Origin: Nostoc linckia FACHB-104
Lineage (GTDB): Bacteria > Cyanobacteriota > Cyanobacteriia > Cyanobacteriales > Nostocaceae
DNA length: 64,000 nt
NCBI RefSeq assembly: GCF_014696615.1
Contig: NZ_JACJQJ010000032.1
Coordinates: 1 to 64,000 of the forward strand
Direction of reading: 5' to 3'
In this document: in pieces, positions 59,101 to 64,000 of the stretch
How the letters are laid out: every line of letters starts with the position of its first letter
Numbering within the stretch: position 1 is the first letter of the stretch
Position numbers and translations under genes: made by a program
Notes under the pieces: generated by a model
Seen by the model: the letters and a program-made list of their open reading frames with translations, nothing else
What the model was told of the DNA's origin: nothing
The model's database searches: none

Positions 59101-60504
59101 TTATTCCACCCCTGTATGCACAGTTTTCACCCATTTCAGGCGTTTGGGACGGAATGACATCCGGGCGGTGGTACTGCTCATGACAACAAACCAGTGGAAC
59201 ATATATAAGGTGCCACGTAGGGTTTGCAGCAGTAACACTAGATATGTAGAAAGCTGGAATTTTTGCCCTTGATGTATACGCTTCAAACCAGTGAACATGC
59301 CGATGACTGAGAGAGTTACAGACAAACCAGTAATCGGGCCGAAGATGGGGGGACGATGACGGGCGATCGCCATGAATAAATCTGGTATCGCTGCTGTCGG
59401 TAAAATATACATAATGAGCATGAAGCTCAATAAATCCCAGGTTTTGCGGGTTCCTAGGCGATTTTTGAGCAGCAAATCCCAGTAATCTAAATAGCGCTGA
59501 TATCCACCTTCTGCCCAACGGTTGCGCTGATGCCAAAGTGCGATCGCACTGGTCACACCTTCTTCTTCTACGGCTGGCGAGAAGACACAATCAATATCCC
59601 AATTGTCCAAATGTAGGCGCAGCGTCAAGTCCAAATCATCGGTGATGGTTTCTTCATTCCAACCACCACAACTTTCTAAGGCTGCACGCCGGACAAATTG
59701 ACCATTCCCGCGCAGTTCGCCAATCCCACCCAACGCCGTCCGCTGTTGCTGAAAATAGGTATCAACGGCCATTTCTGCCATTTGACCTTTAGTCCAAAAA
59801 TTCTCTTTGGCATTGGCGATCGCTTTTCGCACCTGTACCGCCCCTACCTGTTCTCTTTGAAATAAAGGTAGTACTTGGTGCAACAACTCTGGTGAAACTT
59901 GGGCATCAGCATCAAACACGGCGATAATTTCGCCTTTAGTTAGTGGTAGCACTTGATTTAATGCCCCGGACTTACCACCAGTTGCTTGTGCTGAACGTCT
60001 GAAAGTTTTCAGTTGTTTATATTCTTTTGCCAGTTCTGTTAATAACTGGGGCGTGCGGTCACTGCTGTTATCATCAATGACCCATAGTTCGTACTTGCCA
60101 TCTGGATAGTCCAGACTGCAAAGACTCTTGACTAATCTGCTAATTACTGCTTCCTCATTTTTTGCTGCCACCATTACAGATACAGAAGGTAATTCTCCCT
60201 CTATTTTTTTCGGGTGACGGCGGGGTCTGGTAAATACCACCTCCAGAGCGTGAATACCTAGAATAGTGGTCAGTCCCAGTACGAACAAAGAACCCCAGGA
60301 AACTAAATGCAGCGCGATCGTGCTACTCCAAACTATAGTCAAAACTAGAGCTGCTTTGCGTCTGCGTCCTTGAAACCGGAATGGTAGAAACAAAGGGTCT
60401 GTCTCTACAATTGACTCCTCGGTTGCTGAGAGGTCAGACAACAGAGAGTTGAGCGGAGCCAGCTCGTTGCTAGAATCGTCTTCGGGCCAGAAATTCGCTG
60501 GCAT
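59101..60504 (-). CDS. mgdA: Monoglucosyldiacylglycerol synthase-type glycosyltransferase
   Basis: A 467-residue membrane-bound family-2 glycosyltransferase. It resembles Sll1377 of Synechocystis, which makes monoglucosyldiacylglycerol from UDP-glucose and diacylglycerol, the first step in cyanobacterial galactolipid synthesis for thylakoids. The catalytic domain (about 105-335) shows VIDDNSSDRT, the DxD-type FDADAQ, ETITDDLDLTLRLH and the acceptor motif QRNRW. Two N-terminal and about three C-terminal membrane segments flank it. The length matches the family (about 480). The start is ATG 60504. It converges on dnaX. The name is by family resemblance. Confidence 0.78.
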   Translation of the reverse strand: MPANFWPEDDSSNELAPLNSLLSDLSATEESIVETDPLFLPFRFQGRRRKAALVLTIVWSSTIALHLVSWGSLFVLGLTTILGIHALEVVFTRPRRHPKKIEGELPSVSVMVAAKNEEAVISRLVKSLCSLDYPDGKYELWVIDDNSSDRTPQLLTELAKEYKQLKTFRRSAQATGGKSGALNQVLPLTKGEIIAVFDADAQVSPELLHQVLPLFQREQVGAVQVRKAIANAKENFWTKGQMAEMAVDTYFQQQRTALGGIGELRGNGQFVRRAALESCGGWNEETITDDLDLTLRLHLDNWDIDCVFSPAVEEEGVTSAIALWHQRNRWAEGGYQRYLDYWDLLLKNRLGTRKTWDLLSFMLIMYILPTAAIPDLFMAIARHRPPIFGPITGLSVTLSVIGMFTGLKRIHQGQKFQLSTYLVLLLQTLRGTLYMFHWFVVMSSTTARMSFRPKRLKWVKTVHTGVE

Positions 60505-61295
60505 AGGTTACTTGATTCCAAAACCACTATTTGTCTAAGCCAATAAAGAAGCTGAGAATCAGGTAACACCAAACTGTACAACCTTGAGCAACGTTGAGCT
60601 AGCCTGAGATTGGCAGTGTTTTCCGCCTTTTCCCACTCAAAATTGAGCCAGGAGAATTGCCTGAGGATGGCAAATCTGGTTTAGTCACAGCGATCGCCAA
60701 GTAGCAACAGCTAGTGGTTGAGATCAATCGCAATCACAGCATCTACCCTTAGATAGAGGAGATTTTTGGCTGTTATTGCTCTCAGCTTCTATAAAAGCCA
60801 ATGCAGCCCTATTGTACCTGACATTCATACATTTCTTAACAGTAACTTTGCGCCTAATTAAGTATTTAGGCAAGATTCCAGTGACGACTGAAGGACAGGG
60901 AACTATTAACAGCCTGCAAGGTACTTATTAAGTTTTTTAAGTATTTATAAATTTATATAATGCCATCTCTACTATTCACCTAGTCCAACATTTCTATATA
61001 GAGGCTGGTAAGGTCAACATCCAGCATATTTAAAACAAAAAGACCCCAATGCTGTGTACACAGCAAATAGAGGTTCGGTGATCGCGAAAATTTTTTGGGA
61101 ATACTGAGTATTGAAACCAACTGATATCCTTAGCTAACAACAGTTGTAACGTTAGCAAATCCACCAAGGTCGGAGTTTCCCGCCCTATCAGACACTCTAT
61201 AACTAGGGACTGGGGTGCAGGAATCTGGGTACTCAGCTTCTTTTCCCAATTTCTTATCCCTAGTTACTTGTACATAACTTGAGGAGCATTTAACG
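60505..61295. other. Intergenic region, no gene seen
   Basis: Spacer between divergent mgdA and the EbsA-like gene; one HIP1-like site near 60692. No terminator, RNA or small gene recognised. Confidence 0.4.
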
Positions 61296-61670
61296 ATGTC
61301 TATTGAGCAACTCCAGCCAGCCAGCCAGCAACAAGCAAGTGTTTATCTGCCATACATTCAAGGTAACAAACGCAATTTCTTACCCTATGCCATCAGTCTT
61401 TATCAAAAAGGCGTTTTGGAAGGACACCGGAGAATAGAGGCTAGTGAAGCGATTCCTTTTGTTGCTACCTGGAATGTTGTTACCCTACCTTCAGACTTAA
61501 CGCGTTGCCGAATGCAGTTTCAAGGTGATGCCGATCTGAGTTATGAAGTAATGATGGTGAATTCTGAGTTTATAACTTATTTAATCGAACTGATGGATAA
61601 CTATAAACGCAATCGCAGCACCGATTTTTCGCAAGCATTTTATCGCAAGCTGCTGCGTATCGATGAATAA
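61296..61670 (+). CDS. ebsA: EbsA-like type IV pilus biogenesis protein
   Basis: A 124-residue soluble protein resembling cyanobacterial EbsA (essential for biofilm self-suppression), reported in Synechococcus to form a complex with the pilus ATPase PilB and Hfq and to be needed for pilus assembly. Visible features are YLPYIQGNKRNFLPYAISLYQKGVLEGHR, VPFVATWNV-like IPFVATWNVVTLP and the end FYRKLLRIDE. A GAGGAG ribosome site lies 9 bases before ATG 61296. Name is by remembered family resemblance. Confidence 0.65.
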   Translation: MSIEQLQPASQQQASVYLPYIQGNKRNFLPYAISLYQKGVLEGHRRIEASEAIPFVATWNVVTLPSDLTRCRMQFQGDADLSYEVMMVNSEFITYLIELMDNYKRNRSTDFSQAFYRKLLRIDE

Positions 61671-61878
61671 ATCAGGAGTAACCTAAAAATTATCTAATAA
61701 ATAGATATTGCTAGTAATATCACTGGGAAAAGATTTTCTGTGAATCATTCATTGCTTTTAATATGTAGACATTCACTTCTGTAACTAAGGTTTGTAACAA
61801 CAGCGATGGCTAAGTTCGACCTAAAATTAGGAAACACCAAGCTGGGTTCTACTTCCTTTTGAAAATAGGAGTGCATGT

Positions 61879-62973
61879 GTGCCAAAATCCGCGAAATATT
61901 TGCTGATTGGATCAACTGAGACTTATAGTGGTAAATCTGCTACAGTTCTGGGTTTGTCTTATCAGCTACAGCAAGCAGGACTGGATATTTCCTACGGCAA
62001 ACCATTAGGTACTTGTTGGAATGTATCTGTTGGTAATGTATTTGAGGAAGATGTCCAGTTCATTGCTCATAGCCTTAACTTGGCAGAAAATCGTATTGCA
62101 CCACCAATACTGGCTTTAGATGAAGCCAGCGTGCAAAGACGCTTAGGTGGCGAAGACAAAACCAATTATCAGCAGTCTCTATTACAGCAATATTTGCAAA
62201 TGTCCAAAGGAGATTTGGTGTTGCTAGAGGGGCCTGGTGATTTGGAAGAAGGAAAGTTATTTGACTTATCTTTGCTGCAAGTAGCGGAAGTTTTAGATGC
62301 TGGTGTGTTATTGGTAGCACGCTACAAATCGCTGCTTTCAGTTGAGCCACTTTTATCTGCAAAACAGCGAATAGGCGATCGCTTAATTGGCGTTGTACTC
62401 AATGATATCCCTAGCGACCAAATAGAATCGGTCACTACTCTGGCGCGACCGTTTTTAGAACAGCAGGGAATTCCTGTATTGGCTATGCTACCAAAACATG
62501 ATGTGCTACGCAGTGTGAGCGTTGGCGAACTGGTCAAGCAGTTAAAAGCCGACATTCTCTGTGGTAGCGATCGCCTCGACTTAATGGTGGAAAGCTTAGC
62601 AATTGGCGCGATGAATGTGAATGCTGCTGTGAAATATTTCCGCAAACGTCGAAATATGGCAGTAGTTACAGGTGGCGATCGTGTGGAAATTCAGCAAGCA
62701 GCATTGGAAACTTCTACTCAATGCCTCATCCTGACTGGACAACTACCTCCTCCCCCGTTCATTCTCAGTCGTGCTGAAGAACTAGAGATCCCCATTTTAT
62801 CTGTTGATTTAGATACACTCACCACTGTAGAAATCGTTGACCGCACTTTTGGACAAGTACGCGTTCACGAACCACTCAAAGTTCACTGCATTCGCCAACT
62901 GATGAGCGAGCATTTTGACTTAGAACGCTTATTATCCAAACTTGGGTTAAGCCCAGCAGCCGCTTTACCTTAG
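61879..62973 (+). CDS. BioD-like P-loop and DRTGG domain protein
   Basis: A 364-residue protein with an N-terminal dethiobiotin-synthetase-like P-loop domain (LLIGSTETYSGKSATVLGLSYQL, with the ATP-binding loop at GKSATV) and a C-terminal DRTGG-type domain (MAVVTGGDRVEIQQAALE region). Proteins like this are often annotated as phosphotransacetylase family, but the acetyltransferase catalytic domain is absent. It may sense or regulate acetyl phosphate or nucleotides. Start is GTG 61879 with GGAG 7 bases upstream. It follows the EbsA-like gene with about 208 bases between. Confidence 0.72.
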   Translation: MPKSAKYLLIGSTETYSGKSATVLGLSYQLQQAGLDISYGKPLGTCWNVSVGNVFEEDVQFIAHSLNLAENRIAPPILALDEASVQRRLGGEDKTNYQQSLLQQYLQMSKGDLVLLEGPGDLEEGKLFDLSLLQVAEVLDAGVLLVARYKSLLSVEPLLSAKQRIGDRLIGVVLNDIPSDQIESVTTLARPFLEQQGIPVLAMLPKHDVLRSVSVGELVKQLKADILCGSDRLDLMVESLAIGAMNVNAAVKYFRKRRNMAVVTGGDRVEIQQAALETSTQCLILTGQLPPPPFILSRAEELEIPILSVDLDTLTTVEIVDRTFGQVRVHEPLKVHCIRQLMSEHFDLERLLSKLGLSPAAALP

Positions 62974-63016
62974 GGGTTGGGGACTGGGGACTGGGGAGAT
63001 GAGGGAGAAGTACTGA

Positions 63017-63084
63017 TTACCCATTACCCATTACCCATTACCCATTACCCATTACCCATTACCCATTACCCATTACCCATTACC
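63017..63084. repeat. Tandem TTACCCA heptamer array
   Basis: Nine complete copies of TTACCCA and part of a tenth, directly after a GGGGACT repeat (about 62978-62996). It is a typical short tandemly repeated repetitive sequence of heterocystous cyanobacteria, not a CRISPR array. Confidence 0.9.
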
Positions 63085-63195
63085 AAATGACCTTAAATTA
63101 TCCAGAAATTGTAGCAAAATCTAACTTAAGTTGGCTTCGCACTTACCCTCTGTTTGGTAAAATAGCTGGGTCGTTTAATCTCATTTAGTCCATCT

Positions 63196-63699
63196 TTGAG
63201 CCAGTCAATAGACCTCATCAACCTCGATACATTAGCGCAAGAACTGGCGACAATCCAGCAAACAGGTTCTAAACGAATTGCTTTGCTGGGTTCCCGTCAT
63301 GTGCCCATTACGCATCAAACTCTAATTGAAATGATGACTTACGCCTTGGTCTTATCAGGCAATCGAGTCATCACTTCTGGGGCTACAGGTACCAATTCCG
63401 CTGCCATTAAAGGCGCAATGCGGGCTGACCCCAATTTGTTAACGGTGATTCTACCTCAAAGCTTGGATCGCCAGCCCAACGAATCGCGCCAGCAATTAGA
63501 ACAGGTAATGCACCTGGTAGAAAATCCCAGTAACGATAATCTGTCTCTTGCCGAAGCGAGTTACATTTGCAATAAGGAGATCATTTCCCGCTGTCAGCAA
63601 CTCATTTGCTTTGCATTTCACGACAGTCGCACTCTGCTACAAACTTGTAAAGATGCAGAAGAACAGAGAAAAGTGGTAACACTTTTCTACTTTGACTAA
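63196..63699 (+). CDS. DprA-like Rossmann-fold protein
   Basis: A 167-residue protein related to the Rossmann core of DprA, the DNA recombination mediator of transformation. It shows IALLGSRHVPITHQTLIEMM, the signature VITSGATGTNSAAIKGAM and a C-terminal segment KDAEEQRKVVTLFYFD. It lacks the N-terminal SAM and C-terminal winged-helix domains of full DprA. Cyanobacterial databases often label such proteins DNA recombination-mediator protein A. The only available start in the frame is TTG 63196, which lowers confidence in the exact N-terminus. Confidence 0.72.
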   Translation: MSQSIDLINLDTLAQELATIQQTGSKRIALLGSRHVPITHQTLIEMMTYALVLSGNRVITSGATGTNSAAIKGAMRADPNLLTVILPQSLDRQPNESRQQLEQVMHLVENPSNDNLSLAEASYICNKEIISRCQQLICFAFHDSRTLLQTCKDAEEQRKVVTLFYFD

Positions 63700-63954
63700 T
63701 GTGAGGCAGAGTTTCAGTGGGTGTAATTATTAATAAAAGAAACTACTCATGGTTAATGGGTAATAGGTTCTATTGCCCATAACCTTAAATTAGTGCTACT
63801 TATTGATTGGGTTGATGACACTATGACAACCGCCTATTTCTGCTGTCGTTTAGGTTGCGATCGCAGAGGAGCGGGAAAGAGAGGGGTAGCAATTCCCCAT
63901 TAACTCATCCCGAATATCTATCCCAAATTCAACATCTAAAACCCAACATTTTTT

Positions 63955-64000
63955 ATGGCTTCTACTTTTTCTTTTGACATTGTGAGTGACTTTGACCGCC
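63955..64000 (+). CDS. YajQ-family nucleotide-binding protein (start only)
   Basis: The window ends after 15 codons. MASTFSFDIVSDFDR matches the conserved beginning of YajQ-family proteins, which in some bacteria bind cyclic di-GMP. Nothing more can be said from this fragment. Confidence 0.8.
   Translation, partial: MASTFSFDIVSDFDR

Noticed and set aside
63017-63084. CRISPR array
   Set aside because: The units are contiguous 7-base repeats without spacers and no cas genes are nearby.

Overview
The window comes from the chromosome of a filamentous, almost certainly heterocyst-forming (Nostocales) cyanobacterium. It carries photosystem genes (psbD end, psbC, psaC, a Psb34-type small protein), the NDH-1 genes ndhF and ndhD, a RbcR regulator and a DevH-type CRP regulator. 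It also has AvaK-type proteins, many GCGATCGC (HIP1) octamers, and the short heptamer repeats typical of Nostoc relatives. Gene order devH, rbcR, NnrU, thioredoxin, ndhF, ndhD resembles what I remember of the Anabaena PCC 7120 devH region; this is from memory, not a search.

Layout. 1-4571: psbD/psbC overlap, then convergent polA. 4572-8788: a decayed patch (truncated exported-protein gene plus IS630-type transposase remnant), a Cof-type HAD phosphatase, a candidate Yfr1-like small RNA, a DALR-domain protein and devH with a GTA-N8-TAC (NtcA-type) site upstream. 8818-14065: two PstS-like binding proteins (one with a Pho box), a zinc-finger Ser/Thr kinase and rbcR. 14283-20355: NnrU/Z-ISO-like protein, thioredoxin-like protein, a structured leader, ndhF and ndhD with a strong terminator. 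20705-28521: Uma2 protein, glmS, psaC, DUF6464, fmt and an exported unknown. 29204-38334: a small unknown, three PRC-barrel/AvaK (DUF2382) paralogues, SGNH hydrolase, DUF4864, an FAD oxidoreductase and a PhyH-type dioxygenase. 38445-42980: Arg/His-rich secreted protein, psb34, a CyRepA1-type plasmid replication protein and a MITE-like element. 42987-50400: ABC-F ATPase, SH3b protein, ppx, UbiA prenyltransferase, an unknown and an HxlR regulator. 50515-55151: a TPR-CHAT protease-like gene preceded by a paralogue of its own N-terminus. 55675-60504: intein-containing dnaX and an mgdA-type lipid glycosyltransferase. 61296-64000: EbsA-like protein, BioD/DRTGG protein, DprA-like protein and the start of yajQ.

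The most unusual object is the dnaX intein at 56062-57351. The splicing frame runs open for 430 codons. A second complete frame of 331 codons (56289-57284, shifted by one base) lies inside it and encodes a recognisable LAGLIDADG homing endonuclease with Cys-rich N-terminal motifs. In the middle of the intein the splicing frame does not resemble an endonuclease, so one stretch of DNA appears to hold the intein linker and a separate endonuclease gene. Other items worth a look are the TPR-CHAT pair, the Yfr1-like RNA, the structured ndhF leader, the repeat inserted in frame into the CyRepA1 gene, and the Pho and NtcA sites.
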